Position numbers and translations under genes: made by a program. The notes beneath the pieces were generated by a model. It saw nothing but the letters and a program-made list of their open reading frames with translations, had not been told where the DNA came from and made no database searches. Positions 52,558 through 62,991 of a stretch of DNA of 64,000 bases are shown here, piece after piece. Source of the DNA: Actinomycetota bacterium (lineage in GTDB: Bacteria; Actinomycetota; Actinomycetes; S36-B12; FW305-bin1). The DNA is taken from the NCBI GenBank assembly GCA_004297305.1, contig SCTR01000008.1, positions 92,923-156,922 of the forward strand, in the 5' to 3' direction. Numbering within the stretch: the first letter of the stretch is position 1; every line of letters begins with the position of its first letter.

Positions 52558-53397
52558 CTACGCCGGGGCTGAGGAGGCCAACGCGGCCGGCAGCGTCTCC
52601 GCCAGCCCCGCTACCGGTCCGGCGGGCGTCAGTACCGCGGGCGCCTGTACCGCTGCCGCCCGTGCCGCGGTCGCCCGTACCGCTGCCGCCTGCTCGGCAG
52701 CCGCCGGCTCGGCAGCCGTCGGGAGTGGCCGGCCCGGGACGACGGCGTCGAACACCTCGGCCAGGTGGCGTTCGACGACAGCTGCGGCCTCCTCGACGGT
52801 GACCCGCCGGCCGAGTTCGGCTGACAGGGATGTCACCCCGGCATCGGCCAGTCCGCACGGCACGATGCGGTCGAACCAGGCCAGGTCGCAGTCGCAGTTC
52901 AGTGCGAAGCCGTGTTTGGTGACCCCGCGCGCGACGCGGACACCGACGGCGGCCACCTTGCGTTCCGGCCGGGTCCCCTGCGCGGGGGAGTCGGCGGGGA
53001 ACCACACGCCGCTGCGTCCCTTGATCCGGGTCGCTGCCAGGCCCAACTCGGCGCAGCTGCGCAGGATGACCTCTTCCATCCGCCGGACGTGCGCGACGAC
53101 GTCGACCGGTTGTGGCAGCAGGACGATCGGGTAGCCGACCAGTTGCCCGGGGCCGTGCCAGGTGATGCTGCCGCCACGGTCCACGTCGATCACCGGTGTC
53201 CCGTCCGCCGGGCGGGCGTCCGGTTCGGTACGGCGGCCCGCGGTGTACACCGGGGGGTGTTCCAGCAGGAGCACTGTCGACGGTTCCGAGCCCTCGACCA
53301 CCGCCTCGTGCAGCCGCAGCTGTTCGGCCAGGGCGACGTCGTACGGGATGCGCTCTGCGGGCAGTCCCCACCGCCGGACACGCACTGCCTCGGTCAT
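52558..53397 (-). CDS. lipB: Lipoyl(octanoyl) transferase
   Basis: A 279-residue enzyme moving octanoyl groups from acyl-carrier protein to lipoyl domains. Motifs: [16 protein letters not shown], the substrate-pocket [18 protein letters not shown], the Lys-containing [22 protein letters not shown] and the catalytic Cys in RIVPCGL. About 60 extra C-terminal residues are almost pure Ala/Val/Thr/Pro and look like expanded low-complexity sequence. ATG 53397. Confidence 0.96.
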   Translation of the reverse strand: MTEAVRVRRWGLPAERIPYDVALAEQLRLHEAVVEGSEPSTVLLLEHPPVYTAGRRTEPDARPADGTPVIDVDRGGSITWHGPGQLVGYPIVLLPQPVDVVAHVRRMEEVILRSCAELGLAATRIKGRSGVWFPADSPAQGTRPERKVAAVGVRVARGVTKHGFALNCDCDLAWFDRIVPCGLADAGVTSLSAELGRRVTVEEAAAVVERHLAEVFDAVVPGRPLPTAAEPAAAEQAAAVRATAARAAAVQAPAVLTPAGPVAGLAETLPAALASSAPA

Positions 53398-53407
53398 GCG
53401 GCTCAGC

Positions 53408-54157
53408 CTAAGTGGCTGCCGGCGAGCCGATCCGACCGACCGGAAGCCTCGTCTCGATGCTGTCGCCCGGCCCGACTCGCTCGACCCGGTACGCCGCCGG
53501 CCCGCTCACCGGATCGACGTCGAGGTCGGCCAGCACCCGCACCGCCTCGGTGCCTTCGTAGAGGATCCCGATCCGGTCGTCGGTGGCGTACGACGTCGGC
53601 AGCGCACCGGTCGCCACCAGGCGCGCCAGCAGCGGTCGCCGTTGCGGCTCGCTGTCGTAGTGGACGCCGTTGCCGTACGGCAGCAGGGCCAGGCCGTTGC
53701 TCACCGGCTGCAACACCGGACCGAACGAATCCGTCGGGCCGCCGACGTGCCAGCAGATCGACCCCGCGCTCACGCCGGCCAGGACGGTGCCGGCTTCCCA
53801 GGCCGCGGTGAGGTGCCCGTCGACGCCGTGGCAGCGCCAGACGGCCAGCAGATTCGCCACGCTGCCGCCGCCGACCCAGACCAGGTCGGCGCTGCCGAGC
53901 CGTTCGGCGATGTCGGCGTTCGGCTGCGGGAACAGGGCGAGGTGGGTGACGTCGCACGAGAGGCTGCCGAGCGCGTGGTAGGCCCGTAGCAGCGACGGCG
54001 CGTCGTCCCCGGTCGCCGTGGCGAGCAGGCACACCCGGGGTCGGTCCGCTCCGGTCAGCCGCAACGCCTCCAACAACAGATCGCCCGGGCGGGCCACGCC
54101 CCAGCGATCGGTCGGCAGCAGTCCTCCGCTGGTCGCCAGGATGCGCCGTACCGGCAT
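53408..54157 (-). CDS. Peptidase E-like (S51, type 1 glutamine amidotransferase fold) protein
   Basis: A 249-residue protein. [10 protein letters not shown] opens the fold; [17 protein letters not shown] and the nucleophile elbow [12 protein letters not shown] (Ser nucleophile in GxSAGS) identify the dipeptidase E family, which cleaves Asp-X dipeptides. The following [20 protein letters not shown] carries the catalytic His region. ATG 54157 with AAAGGAAG upstream. Immediately ahead of lipB (10-base gap), probably co-transcribed. Confidence 0.88.
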   Translation of the reverse strand: MPVRRILATSGGLLPTDRWGVARPGDLLLEALRLTGADRPRVCLLATATGDDAPSLLRAYHALGSLSCDVTHLALFPQPNADIAERLGSADLVWVGGGSVANLLAVWRCHGVDGHLTAAWEAGTVLAGVSAGSICWHVGGPTDSFGPVLQPVSNGLALLPYGNGVHYDSEPQRRPLLARLVATGALPTSYATDDRIGILYEGTEAVRVLADLDVDPVSGPAAYRVERVGPGDSIETRLPVGRIGSPAAT

Positions 54158-54299
54158 CGCGCTTCCTTTCGTTGCGGTTCGCCACGCGTTCCGGCCGGAT
54201 CGTAGTGAGCGCGGCTGAGGCGGCCGTGCCGGTAGCTGTGGCTGCCGTCCTGTGGACCGCCTGTCGCGCCCGAAGACCGGACACGGCACCATGCGCGGC

Positions 54300-55667
54300 A
54301 TGGATCTGCCACTGGATCCACGCGACGCGCCCACGCCCCTGGACCGGCCTGGACGTGCCGGCGTGGGGACGACCGGGGTCACCCGCGTCGCTTCGCACGC
54401 GGACGGGCTGCCGGCGCGTGACCAGTTGCGCCGCGAGCTGGCCCGGTTGGGTGCGGTCAGCGCCGAGAGCCTCGCTCCGCTGGTCGCCGTGCGGGGGGCG
54501 GGGCCACGTGCGCTCGCGCTGGTCCACGAGGAACCGGTCGACGCGCGACCGTGGGCTGCGGCCAGCTCGGCACTGACCGCGCGGCAGCGCCGGCAGGTGC
54601 TGGCCGACGTCGAAGCCGCCGTGCGCGCCTTGCACGCGGCGGGCCTCGCTCACGGCGACGTCGACGACGTCACGGTGCTGGTCACCGTGGCTGGTCGCGG
54701 CGTGCTGACCGCGACCGGTACTCGATGGGGAGTTGACCCGAAACCCGTTGCAGCGCAGGACCTTGCTGCTGTCCGGGAGCTGCGGGCGGCCATCGACGAC
54801 ACCATCGACGACGCGAGCGTCGAGATCATCGATCAGGTCGCGGACGGGGCGGGCGCCGGGTCCGCGACCAGCGGCGCGCGGATCTCGGCATCGATACCAG
54901 CGGAGTCAGCGGCACCGGCGGAGGGATCAGTGAAGGCGCCGACAGGGGCGCCACCGGGACCAGCGGCCGCGCGACCATCGGGGGCACCCGCAGCGGCGGG
55001 GACAGCGACACCGGCGCCGGTGGCAGAGACGGGGGCAGTGGCGGTGCTGCGCACACGCCGGCATCGCCCGGCGTCGCGTTCGGGCCCCGGGCCCAGCCGG
55101 CTGACGGTGGCCGTCCTGGCGGCGGCCGTTCTGCTGCCGGCTGCTGCGGCCGCACTCTGGGCGTGGAACCTGCGACCGGCAGACCGGGTGGTGGCCCATT
55201 CGTTCGACGACGTGACGATCCCGGCGGGGATCGCACCCCCGGTGGCGGCCCCGGTGACCGGAGTGCCCGCCGCGTTCGAGCCGGCGACGGTCGCCTGGGT
55301 CGACGTCCTCGCCGAGATCGACCGGGCCCGCGAGGCGGCGTGGCGGTCGGCGGACGAGGGGGCGCTGGAGGGGGCGGACGTGCCGGGCAGTGCGGCGTGG
55401 GTTGCCGACGCCGACGCGGTGCGCACGTTGGCGGCCAACGGCTGGCGAGCGCCCGGCGTGACCACCACGGTCTCCGAGGTCGCGGTGGTCTCGGGTACGG
55501 CGGCGAGCGTCGTGTTGCGGGTGAACGACGTCCGCGCCGCCTACGACGTGATCGACCGGGCCGGCGCCGTGGTCGGCCACCATCCGGCCTCGGGTCCGCG
55601 GAGTTGGCTGGTGTCGCTGACGCGGACTGACCAGGGCTGGCGTACGTCGGCGGTCGCGGCTGGCTGA
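54300..55667 (+). CDS. Kinase-like (probable pseudokinase) membrane protein
   Basis: A 455-residue protein. Residues 40-170 resemble the C-lobe of a bacterial Ser/Thr kinase: RQVLADVEAAVRALHAAGLAHGDVDDVTVLV, where HGD (118-120) stands where kinases have HRD; the expected Lys/Asn and the DFG motif are missing. A Pro/Ala-rich linker (195-260) leads to one membrane helix (268-290), and an extracytoplasmic domain of about 160 residues follows (VAWVDVLAEIDRAREAAWRSADEGAL ... SWLVSLTRTD). Architecture cytoplasmic kinase fold, TM, sensor domain is inferred. ATG 54291 is an alternative start. Divergent from the peptidase E gene. Confidence 0.7.
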   Translation: MDLPLDPRDAPTPLDRPGRAGVGTTGVTRVASHADGLPARDQLRRELARLGAVSAESLAPLVAVRGAGPRALALVHEEPVDARPWAAASSALTARQRRQVLADVEAAVRALHAAGLAHGDVDDVTVLVTVAGRGVLTATGTRWGVDPKPVAAQDLAAVRELRAAIDDTIDDASVEIIDQVADGAGAGSATSGARISASIPAESAAPAEGSVKAPTGAPPGPAAARPSGAPAAAGTATPAPVAETGAVAVLRTRRHRPASRSGPGPSRLTVAVLAAAVLLPAAAAALWAWNLRPADRVVAHSFDDVTIPAGIAPPVAAPVTGVPAAFEPATVAWVDVLAEIDRAREAAWRSADEGALEGADVPGSAAWVADADAVRTLAANGWRAPGVTTTVSEVAVVSGTAASVVLRVNDVRAAYDVIDRAGAVVGHHPASGPRSWLVSLTRTDQGWRTSAVAAG

Positions 55668-55689
55668 CGGGACCGGGCTTCGGGCGCGC

Positions 55690-56592
55690 TCAGTTCTCGC
55701 CGATGCCGCTGGCGAGGGCCTGTTCGAGGCTGCCGTCAGACCACTGAAATCCGCTGCGCTCCAAGCGATCCGGGACGACTCGCCGACTCCCGAGAACCTC
55801 GTCGCTGAATCCGCCCAGCACCACTCGGAGCGCGAACGCCGGCACCGGCAGGACGGCCGGGCGCCGCAGCAGTGCGCCGAGCGCGCGCGTCACCTCGGCG
55901 TTGGTGGCCGGGTGGGGCGCGGTGAGGTTCACCGGCCCGGCCAGGCCCGGGGTATCGATGAGGAACCGGAGCGCGGCCACCTCGTCCCGCCGGGAGATGT
56001 ACGACCAGTACTGCCGGCCGCCGCCGAGCGGTCCCAGCAGTCCCAGCCGGGCGATCGGCAGCATCCGGCCGAGGGCGCCGCCATGGCGGCTCAGCACCAG
56101 CCCGGATCGGGGATGCACCGTCCGGATGCCAGCTGCCCGCGCCGGGTCGGCGGCCGCTTCCCAGGCTTGCACGACCTCGGGAAGGAAGCCGTCGGCCGCC
56201 GGGGCGGTCTCGTCGACCGTGCGTGAGCCGGTGTCGCCGTACACGCCGATGGCCGAAGCGCTGACGAAGACTTGCGGCGGCCGGTCCAGCTGTGCCACGG
56301 CGGTGGCCAGGGTGGTCGTCCCGTCGACCCGCGAGGCGCGGATCTCCTGCCGGTACGCCGGCGTCCAGCGGTGATCGCCGACGCCGGCCCCGGCGAGGTG
56401 AACCACCGCGTCACAGTCACGCAGCGCCGCGCTGTCCACGGTGCCGCCGGCCGGGTCCCACCGCGCCTCGTCCGGCGCCGCCGGAGTACGGCGTACCAGC
56501 CGGACGACCTCGTGCCCGTCGGCGGCCAGCGACGCCACCAGCGCCGATCCGATCAGTCCCGATGCACCGCTGATGACGACCTTCACCGGCAC
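55690..56592 (-). CDS. TIGR01777-family epimerase (NAD-dependent, SDR-like)
   Basis: A 300-residue extended SDR protein: KVVISGASGLIGSALVASLAADGHEVVRLVRR is the nucleotide loop, then AVVHLAGAGV, SASAIGVYGDTG and the C-terminal DUF1731 (PVPAFALRVVLGGFSDEVLGSRRVVPDRLERSGFQW). The family's substrate is uncertain; it is regularly found next to sucB and lipB in actinomycetes (Rv2216-like). GTG start at 56592. Confidence 0.92.
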   Translation of the reverse strand: MPVKVVISGASGLIGSALVASLAADGHEVVRLVRRTPAAPDEARWDPAGGTVDSAALRDCDAVVHLAGAGVGDHRWTPAYRQEIRASRVDGTTTLATAVAQLDRPPQVFVSASAIGVYGDTGSRTVDETAPAADGFLPEVVQAWEAAADPARAAGIRTVHPRSGLVLSRHGGALGRMLPIARLGLLGPLGGGRQYWSYISRRDEVAALRFLIDTPGLAGPVNLTAPHPATNAEVTRALGALLRRPAVLPVPAFALRVVLGGFSDEVLGSRRVVPDRLERSGFQWSDGSLEQALASGIGEN

Positions 56593-56673
56593 AGCCTCGC
56601 TGGTCCGCGGCTCACCGGCGACTCCGGCGCTCTAGACCGATCTCGGCGTCGCTGTGAGTCGAGTTCGGCCGTG

Positions 56674-58584
56674 CTACGAGCCGAGCTCGGCGTCGAAACT
56701 GCCGTCCTCGAGCCGGGTCTTGATCGCGGTCAGGAACCGCGCCGCGTCGGCACCGTCGACGAGCCGGTGGTCGTAGGTCAGGGCGAGGTACGCCATGGAC
56801 CGCACGGCGATCACGTCGGCTCCGGTGTCGTCGGTGACGACGACCGCCCGCTTGACCACCGCGCCGGTGCCGAGGATGGCGACCTGCGGCTGGTTGATGA
56901 TCGGGGTGTCGAGCAGCGCCCCGCGGCTGCCGGTGTTGGTCAGCGTGAACGTGCCACCGGACAGGTCGTCGGGGGAGACCTTGTTGTTGCGGGTCCGCTC
57001 CGCGAGGTCGGCGATCTTGCGGGCGAGGCCGGCGATGTTGAGGTCACCGGCATCGCGGATGACCGGCACGAGCAGCCCACGTTCGGTGTCGACGGCCACG
57101 CCGAGGTGCTCGGACTCGTGGTAGGTGACGGTCCCTGCCGCGGTGTCCAGGCTCGCGTTGAGCTGCGGGTAGTGCTTGAGCGCCTCGACGGTGGCCTTCG
57201 CGAAGAACGGCAGGTACGACAGCTTAACGCCTTCGCGGGCCGCGAAGTCGGCCTTACGCCGGGCCCGCAGCAGCCCGATGCGGGTGACGTCGACCTCGAC
57301 GACGGTGGTCAGCTGCGCGGACACGTGCAGCGACTCGACCATCCGGTCAGCGATGACCTTGCGCAGCCGGCTCAACGGTTCGGTACGGCCTCGCAACGGG
57401 CTCGCCGCCGCTGCGGGGCTTGGTGACGGTGCCGCGGCAGGGGCCTGGGCTCGTGCCGCCTCCGCCTGGGCCTTCGCCTCGACCGCGGCCTGGATGTCGG
57501 ACTTGCGGATGCGGCCACCCACGCCGGTCCCCGTGACCGTGGTCAGGTCGATGCCGCTCTCGGCAGCGAGCCGGCGCACGATCGGGGTCAGGTACGGCGC
57601 ATCCCCGGGGGCGGCGGGACCAGGAGCGGCGTCGCCCGGCGTGGCGGTCGCCGGCTGCGGCGCGGCGTTCTGGGGTGTGCCGTTCTGGGGCGCCGCGTTC
57701 TGGGGCGCCGGAGCAGCGGCCGGCGCGGCCGGGACCGGGGCCGGCGTGGCCGCAGCGGGAGCTGCGACCGGTGCGGGCGGCGCGGGCGGGGGCGTGGGAG
57801 CGGCCGGGGCGGGAGTGGGGGCAGCCGGAGCGGCCGGAGCAGGAGCGGCCGGCGCGGCACCGGGCTCGCCGATGCGGCCCAGCTCGGCGCCCACCTGGGC
57901 CACCGCATCCTCGCCGACGGCGATCGACAACAGGACGCCGCCGACGGGTGCCGGGATCTCGGTGTCGACCTTGTCGGTGGATACCTCGAGCAGCGGCTCG
58001 TCCGCGGCGACGGCATCGCCGACGTTCTTCAGCCACCGGGTGACCGTTCCCTCGGTCACCGACTCGCCGAGCGCGGGCAGGACCACCGCGATCCCGGCGC
58101 CTCCGGAGGCCGCCGGCGCGGACGCGGGGGGCGCGGCCGTGGTGGACACGGCCGGTGCGGACGGGGCAGGTGCGGACGGGGCAGGTGCGGACATGGCCGG
58201 CGCGGACGGGGCCGGTGCGGGGGGAGCCGCGGGTGCCGGGGCCGCGGCCGGGGCTGTCGGCGCGGGAGCTGCGGGAGCTGCGGGAGCCGCTGCCTGGGCT
58301 GGCGCTGCCTGGGCCGGAGCTGCCGCGCCGTTGCCGTTGGCCTCCGACGCGTCGCCGATCACGGCGAGCGGCGCCCCGACGGCGACGACCTCGTCCTCGG
58401 CGGCCGCAATGGACAGCAGCACACCGGAACTCGGCGCCGGAATCTCGGTGTCGACCTTGTCGGTGGAAACTTCGAGCAGCGGCTCGTCGGCGGTCACGGT
58501 GTCACCGACCTGCTTGAGCCACCGGGTGACGGTGCCTTCGGTGACGCTCTCGCCGAGCTGGGGCATGGTGACCGACACCGACAT
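56674..58584 (-). CDS. sucB: Dihydrolipoamide acyl(succinyl)transferase, E2 subunit
   Basis: A 636-residue E2 core of a 2-oxoacid dehydrogenase complex. Two lipoyl domains carry the Lys in [12 protein letters not shown] (Lys43 and Lys205); long Ala/Pro linkers follow each. The peripheral E1/E3-binding domain is [39 protein letters not shown] (about 330-370), and the acyltransferase domain ends in [17 protein letters not shown] with catalytic His606 and Asp610. In actinomycetes this gene may serve pyruvate (DlaT) rather than 2-oxoglutarate. The repetitive linkers cause many false open frames. Downstream of lpdA, 50 bases apart. Confidence 0.94.
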   Translation of the reverse strand: MSVSVTMPQLGESVTEGTVTRWLKQVGDTVTADEPLLEVSTDKVDTEIPAPSSGVLLSIAAAEDEVVAVGAPLAVIGDASEANGNGAAAPAQAAPAQAAAPAAPAAPAPTAPAAAPAPAAPPAPAPSAPAMSAPAPSAPAPSAPAVSTTAAPPASAPAASGGAGIAVVLPALGESVTEGTVTRWLKNVGDAVAADEPLLEVSTDKVDTEIPAPVGGVLLSIAVGEDAVAQVGAELGRIGEPGAAPAAPAPAAPAAPTPAPAAPTPPPAPPAPVAAPAAATPAPVPAAPAAAPAPQNAAPQNGTPQNAAPQPATATPGDAAPGPAAPGDAPYLTPIVRRLAAESGIDLTTVTGTGVGGRIRKSDIQAAVEAKAQAEAARAQAPAAAPSPSPAAAASPLRGRTEPLSRLRKVIADRMVESLHVSAQLTTVVEVDVTRIGLLRARRKADFAAREGVKLSYLPFFAKATVEALKHYPQLNASLDTAAGTVTYHESEHLGVAVDTERGLLVPVIRDAGDLNIAGLARKIADLAERTRNNKVSPDDLSGGTFTLTNTGSRGALLDTPIINQPQVAILGTGAVVKRAVVVTDDTGADVIAVRSMAYLALTYDHRLVDGADAARFLTAIKTRLEDGSFDAELGS

Positions 58585-58634
58585 GGTTGCTCCGTGCTCC
58601 TCTGGGTCGAACGGTGTCCTGAGGCGGTGGTCGC

Positions 58635-60008
58635 TCAGGAGTGGGCGTGTAACGGCTTGCCTGCCAAGGCGAGATGGGCCTCGCCGATGGCCTCGCTCTG
58701 CGTCGGATGCGCGTGGATGAGTGCCGCGACATCCTCGGGGTAGGCCTCCCAGGCGTAGATCAGCTGGGCCTCGCCGACCTGCTCACCCATCCGCGTGCCG
58801 ACCATGTGGACACCGATGACCGGGCCGTCGGCGAGGCGGACCAGCTTCACGAAGCCGGTCGTCCCGAGGATCTGCGACTTGCCGTTGCCGCCCAGGTTGT
58901 ATTCGTACGTCTGCACGGCGTCCCCGTGCTCGGCACGGGCCTGCGCCTCGGTCAGGCCGACGGACGCGACCTCGGGCTCGCAGTAGGTGACGCGGGGAAT
59001 GCCCCGCTCGTCGATGACCCGGGGTGCCAGGCCGGCGATCTGCTCGGCCACGAAGATCCCCTGCGCGAAGCCGCGATGCGCCAGCTGCAGGCCGGGCACG
59101 ATGTCGCCGACCGCCCACACGCCGGGGACGTTGGTACGCAACCGGTCGTCGGTGAGCACGAAGCCGCGGTCCGTCGTGACCCCGACCTCCTCGTACCCCA
59201 TGCCGGTCGCGTTGGGCCCGCGGCCCACCGCGACGAGCAGCAGGTCGGCGGACAGGCTCGTGCCGTCCTCCAGGGACACGACGACTCCGGCGTCGTCCTG
59301 CGTGACGCCGCTGAAGCGCGTCCCGAGGTGGAACGCGATGCCACGGCGGCGGAACGCGCGTTCGAGGGCCTTCGAGGCGGCCTCGTCCTCGTTGGGTACC
59401 AAGTGCGGCAGCGCCTCGACGATGGTCACCTCGGCACCGAAGGAGCGCCATACGCTGGCGAACTCGACACCGATCACGCCGCCGCCGAGGACCACGACCC
59501 GGTCGGGAACCCATTCCAGTTGCAGCGCCTGGTCGGACGTGATCACGCGGCCGCCGATCTGCAGGCCGGGCAGCGTCCGCGGCACCGAGCCGGTGGCCAG
59601 CACGACGTTGCTGCCGGTGTAGGTGTCGGTCCCGACCGCGACGGTGGTCGGCGAGACGAGCCGGCCTTCGCCTTCGACGTACGTGATCGATCGCGACTTC
59701 ACCAAGCCCTGCAGGCCCTTATAGAGCCGGGCGACGACCCCGTCGCGGTACGAGTTGACCTTGCCCAGGTCGATGCCCTCGAAGGTGGCGCGCACGCCGT
59801 ACGACTCGCTGTCACGTGCCGAGTCGGCCACTTCCGCGGCGTGCAGCAGCGCCTTGGTCGGGATGCAGCCGTTGTGCAGGCAGGTCCCGCCGAGCTTGCC
59901 CTTCTCGATCAACGCGACGGACTGGCCGAGTTCGGCGGCGCGCAACGCCGCCGCATAGCCACCGCTGCCGCCGCCGAGGACGACGAGGTCGAACGAGCTG
60001 TCGGTCAC
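58635..60008 (-). CDS. lpdA: Dihydrolipoamide dehydrogenase, E3 subunit
   Basis: A 457-residue FAD disulfide reductase. FAD loop [23 protein letters not shown], redox disulfide [14 protein letters not shown] loop [17 protein letters not shown], second FAD motif [11 protein letters not shown] and the C-terminal [14 protein letters not shown] with the catalytic His-Glu pair. It reoxidises lipoyl groups on SucB. GTG 60008 with AGGAGTG upstream is preferred; upstream codons do not match the family. Forms an operon with sucB. Confidence 0.97.
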   Translation of the reverse strand: MTDSSFDLVVLGGGSGGYAAALRAAELGQSVALIEKGKLGGTCLHNGCIPTKALLHAAEVADSARDSESYGVRATFEGIDLGKVNSYRDGVVARLYKGLQGLVKSRSITYVEGEGRLVSPTTVAVGTDTYTGSNVVLATGSVPRTLPGLQIGGRVITSDQALQLEWVPDRVVVLGGGVIGVEFASVWRSFGAEVTIVEALPHLVPNEDEAASKALERAFRRRGIAFHLGTRFSGVTQDDAGVVVSLEDGTSLSADLLLVAVGRGPNATGMGYEEVGVTTDRGFVLTDDRLRTNVPGVWAVGDIVPGLQLAHRGFAQGIFVAEQIAGLAPRVIDERGIPRVTYCEPEVASVGLTEAQARAEHGDAVQTYEYNLGGNGKSQILGTTGFVKLVRLADGPVIGVHMVGTRMGEQVGEAQLIYAWEAYPEDVAALIHAHPTQSEAIGEAHLALAGKPLHAHS

Positions 60009-60155
60009 AGCGGCACTCCTGAATCGCGTCTGCCGTCGGTCCACCGGTGCCGTCACGTCGGCACGACAGCCACTGGGTGTCCGTCGTGGCGCGGGCGTTC
60101 ACGGGCTCGCCCATCCTTGCACTTCCCCCGGCTACGGTGTCATGCAGGAGGGATC

Positions 60156-60464
60156 ATGCGACTGTTCAGCCGCCGCTCCCGCGGGGGAGCCTCGCTCGAC
60201 CGGGCTGCCACCCGGGAGGATGTCGATCATCTCGACCGGTTCGCCCGGTCCCGGCGTGGAGTCGAGGCGTACGTCGAGCCCCAGACCGCCACGACGCAGA
60301 CCACGCTGGTCCTCATCGCGTACGACGGCGAGTGGACCCGCCGCCGCGTCGACGGACCGCAGGAGGCACGACGGCTCGCCGAACGTTGGGGCGTGCCGTG
60401 TTACGAGGCAGCCGTCGTCGGCTATCCGCAGCGGATGCGGGAGTGGAACAGCCGCCAGCGCTGA
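60156..60464 (+). CDS. Conserved hypothetical small protein
   Basis: A 102-residue protein. After a basic start (RLFSRRSRG), it reads DHLDRFARSRRGVEAYVEPQTATTQTTLVLIAYDGEWTRRRVDGPQEARRLAERWGVPCYEAAVVGYPQRMREWN. The alternating strand/helix pattern and its place beside lpdA/pepA match an actinobacterial family often labelled oxidoreductase without proof. ATG 60156 with GGAGGGATC upstream. Confidence 0.82.
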   Translation: MRLFSRRSRGGASLDRAATREDVDHLDRFARSRRGVEAYVEPQTATTQTTLVLIAYDGEWTRRRVDGPQEARRLAERWGVPCYEAAVVGYPQRMREWNSRQR

Positions 60465-60489
60465 GCGGATTGCCTTCGGCGGCAGCCGG

Positions 60490-62004
60490 TTACAGCCGCC
60501 CGGCGGCGACGTCTTCCGCGAGCTGGACGAACGTGCGGACCGCCGCGCCTGTCCCGCCCTTGGGCGTGTAGCCGTACGGCTGTCCTTCGTTCCAGGCCGG
60601 TCCGGCGATGTCCAGGTGCGCCCAGGGCTGGTCGGCCGCGACGAATTCCCGCAGGAACAGTCCGGCGCTGAGCATGCCGCCGTTGCGGTCGCCGATGTTG
60701 GCGATGTCGGCGACCGCGGAGTCCAGTGACGAGCGCAGGTCCTCCGGCAGCGGCATCGGCCACATCGCCTCGCCGGCACGGCCGGCGGCGTCGACCACGG
60801 CAGTTCGTACCTCGTCGCTCGGGCTCATCACGCCGGCTGTCCGGGCGCCCAGGGCGACCAACTGCGCGCCGGTCAGCGTGGCGGCGTCGACGATGACGTC
60901 GGGCTCGTCCTCCGCGGCGCGGACCAGGGCGTCGGCGAGGATCAGGCGGCCTTCGGCGTCGGTGTTGAGGACCTCGACGGTCCGGCCGCCGTAGATCGTG
61001 ATGACGTCGCTCGGGCGCTGGGCGGTCCCGCTCGGCATGTTCTCCGCGGAGGGAACCCAGCCGGTGACGTTGACCTGCAGGCCGAGGGTCGCAATGGCTT
61101 TCATCGCGCCGACCACGGCCGCGGCGCCACCCATGTCCGCCTTCATCCATTCCATGCCGGCCGGGGGTTTGAGGGACAAGCCGCCGGAGTCGAAGGTGAT
61201 GCCCTTGCCGATCAGTGCCAGGTGCCGGGTCGCCTTGGGGTGGCGGTAGGCCAGGCGGACCAGCCGCGGTGGATTGGCCGAGCCCTGCCCCACCGCGAGG
61301 ATCCCGCCGAAACCGGCCCGGGCGAGGGCCCGCTGATCGAGCACCTCCACCTGCAGCGGCAGGCCTTCTGCGGCGGCAACCGCGGCGGCCGCGAGCTCGA
61401 CCGGATGCAGGTGCGACGGGGGAGTGTTGACCAGATCGCGGGCGAGGTGGACTGCGTCCGTGACCGCCTGGGCGTGCGATACCGCACTGCGGAGCTCACG
61501 GGCCCTCGCGTCGGCCACCACGACGGTGATGGCCCGGACCGGGGGCGGGACGGCCGAAGCGGTGTCGGCACGGAAAGTGGTGAAGGAGTACGCGCCCAAC
61601 GCGCCGCCCTGGGCGACGGCTTCCACTTCCTCGGCGGTGCGGGCCGGCAGGCTCAGGCCGACGCGACGGATTCCGGCCAGGGCTCGCGTGGCCGCCCCAG
61701 CGCCGCGGCGCAGCGTTTCGAGTTCGACGCCGCGGCGGCCGCCCGGTGCCGGGCCGAGGCCGGTGGCGACGACGAGCGGTGCAGCGGTGATGCCTTCTCC
61801 CGGTAGCCGAGTGACCTCGCCGACCGCGGGCTTGGCGCCGACGGCGGCCACCGCGGCCAGCAGCCGCCGACGACCGGCGGCGGTGAGTCCGGCGTACGGC
61901 GCGGCCAGCGTGACCGCCCCGCTGCCGTCACCGTGGATGCCGACGACGTAGGCGTCGACCCGCAGCGACGCGGCATCGGCGGCAGAAACGGCGAGCGTGG
62001 GCAT
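60490..62004 (-). CDS. pepA: Leucyl aminopeptidase (M17, dizinc)
   Basis: A 504-residue cytosolic aminopeptidase. The dizinc site is formed by LIGKGITFDSGGLSLKP (Lys, Asp), MKADMGGAAAV (Asp) and the hallmark NTDAEGRLILAD. The N-terminal domain is the variable M17 N domain. ATG 62004. A perfect 7-bp dyad (CGGTCGC-aa-GCGACCG, 62031-62046) lies in the upstream region and may be regulatory. Confidence 0.97.
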   Translation of the reverse strand: MPTLAVSAADAASLRVDAYVVGIHGDGSGAVTLAAPYAGLTAAGRRRLLAAVAAVGAKPAVGEVTRLPGEGITAAPLVVATGLGPAPGGRRGVELETLRRGAGAATRALAGIRRVGLSLPARTAEEVEAVAQGGALGAYSFTTFRADTASAVPPPVRAITVVVADARARELRSAVSHAQAVTDAVHLARDLVNTPPSHLHPVELAAAAVAAAEGLPLQVEVLDQRALARAGFGGILAVGQGSANPPRLVRLAYRHPKATRHLALIGKGITFDSGGLSLKPPAGMEWMKADMGGAAAVVGAMKAIATLGLQVNVTGWVPSAENMPSGTAQRPSDVITIYGGRTVEVLNTDAEGRLILADALVRAAEDEPDVIVDAATLTGAQLVALGARTAGVMSPSDEVRTAVVDAAGRAGEAMWPMPLPEDLRSSLDSAVADIANIGDRNGGMLSAGLFLREFVAADQPWAHLDIAGPAWNEGQPYGYTPKGGTGAAVRTFVQLAEDVAAGRL

Positions 62005-62167
62005 GGGACTCCCGAGGCAGAGGAACGTGTCGGTCGCAAGCGACCGGTCGGAGCCTAGTTGGCCTTGATCCTGCAGACGCCACGTCTTGGCCAAGGGGTA
62101 CGAGACGTTCAACTCAACCGCCAGCAGTCCTCAACTCCAACAGGCTGGCTGCGGGAACACGTCCCGG

Positions 62168-62500
62168 CTACTGGAGGGGTTGGCCGTGCTCCAGGCGAGC
62201 GCACAACTCCTCGGCGCGGCGTACCGCTGAATCCTGGTTTTCATACCATTCATCGAGAACTGGTTCTCGATACCTTCCGCCTGCCATCTCTCGGCCCGGA
62301 TTGACAATCACTCGTCGATCATGACGCCGGCCTAACCAGTACGGCAGCCGGCGCAGAATCATCTTCAAAAGGTATCCACCGCCGATAAAGAATGGGGCCG
62401 GCGGATCAACCGCGCCTGCACGCAGCACTCGAACGGTCCATTGGCCGCCCGCTCGATCACTGACTACTCGAACGGGTTGAGTCTCGAACGGTACGGTCAC
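62168..62500 (-). CDS. Hypothetical protein
   Basis: A 110-residue protein: VRVVSDRAGGQWTVRVLRAGAVDPPAPFFIGGGYLLKMILRRLPYWLGRRHDRRVIVNPGRE, then a charged C-terminus (YENQDSAVRRAEELCARLEHGQ). No family recognised. The GTG start overlaps the preceding stop by four bases (GTGA), which supports both genes. Confidence 0.6.
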   Translation of the reverse strand: MTVPFETQPVRVVSDRAGGQWTVRVLRAGAVDPPAPFFIGGGYLLKMILRRLPYWLGRRHDRRVIVNPGREMAGGRYREPVLDEWYENQDSAVRRAEELCARLEHGQPLQ

Positions 62501-62784
62501 GGCAGCAAGTATGGATCAACACTGCACATCGTCCTAACGGTTTCTGGCTCTTCCTGCCTGAGGTGGGGGTGGGTGAGTCCGCCGCCGACGAGCAGCAATG
62601 CGTAGTCGGTCGGTAGTGGTGGTGACGCAATGCTCGCCAAAGGAGCCAATACCGCTGTGTCCCAGACTCTCCAGACAACACCCAGGAGACTCGCCGCGAA
62701 CGTGCCGGTACGCAAGACGTTGTCGGCGCACATCGCATAGGCGAGAGAGACATGGAGAAGGGCTCGTCTAGTCGAGGCGGGCAT
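62497..62784 (-). CDS. Hypothetical protein, possibly membrane-associated
   Basis: A 95-residue frame from ATG 62784 with hydrophobic stretches (LLHVSLAYAMCADNVL, FAASLLGVVWRVWDTAVLAPLASIASPPLP). The frame is open further upstream to 62961 but that part is Arg/Ser-rich and unlike protein. Coupled to the next gene by a GTGA overlap. The surrounding DNA is less GC-rich than the core. Low certainty. Confidence 0.4.
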   Translation of the reverse strand: MPASTRRALLHVSLAYAMCADNVLRTGTFAASLLGVVWRVWDTAVLAPLASIASPPLPTDYALLLVGGGLTHPHLRQEEPETVRTMCSVDPYLLP

Positions 62785-62991
62785 CGTATGAGAAGGACGA
62801 GTCCCGCTGCTATCCCGCAAGACCTGTGAGCAACATCGACGTGTTCCCGACCTGCTCCCCGTTCGTCTAGCAGGCGTCAAGACGATCATACTCTCCGATC
62901 GGTTCTGAGAAAGCAACTCGGGCGTCCTCGGCCAACCGGCTCGCACTGTGCTCACTAACATCTGGCTTTGGCACCCGGACAGGGCGCAGAT

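Noticed and set aside
57176..58720. Gly/Ala-rich forward-strand frame resembling a PE_PGRS-like protein
   Set aside because: Antisense of the Ala/Pro linkers of sucB.
62031..62046. 7-bp dyad upstream of pepA as a terminator
   Set aside because: It lies upstream of pepA with no gene ending into it; kept only as a possible regulatory note in the pepA entry.
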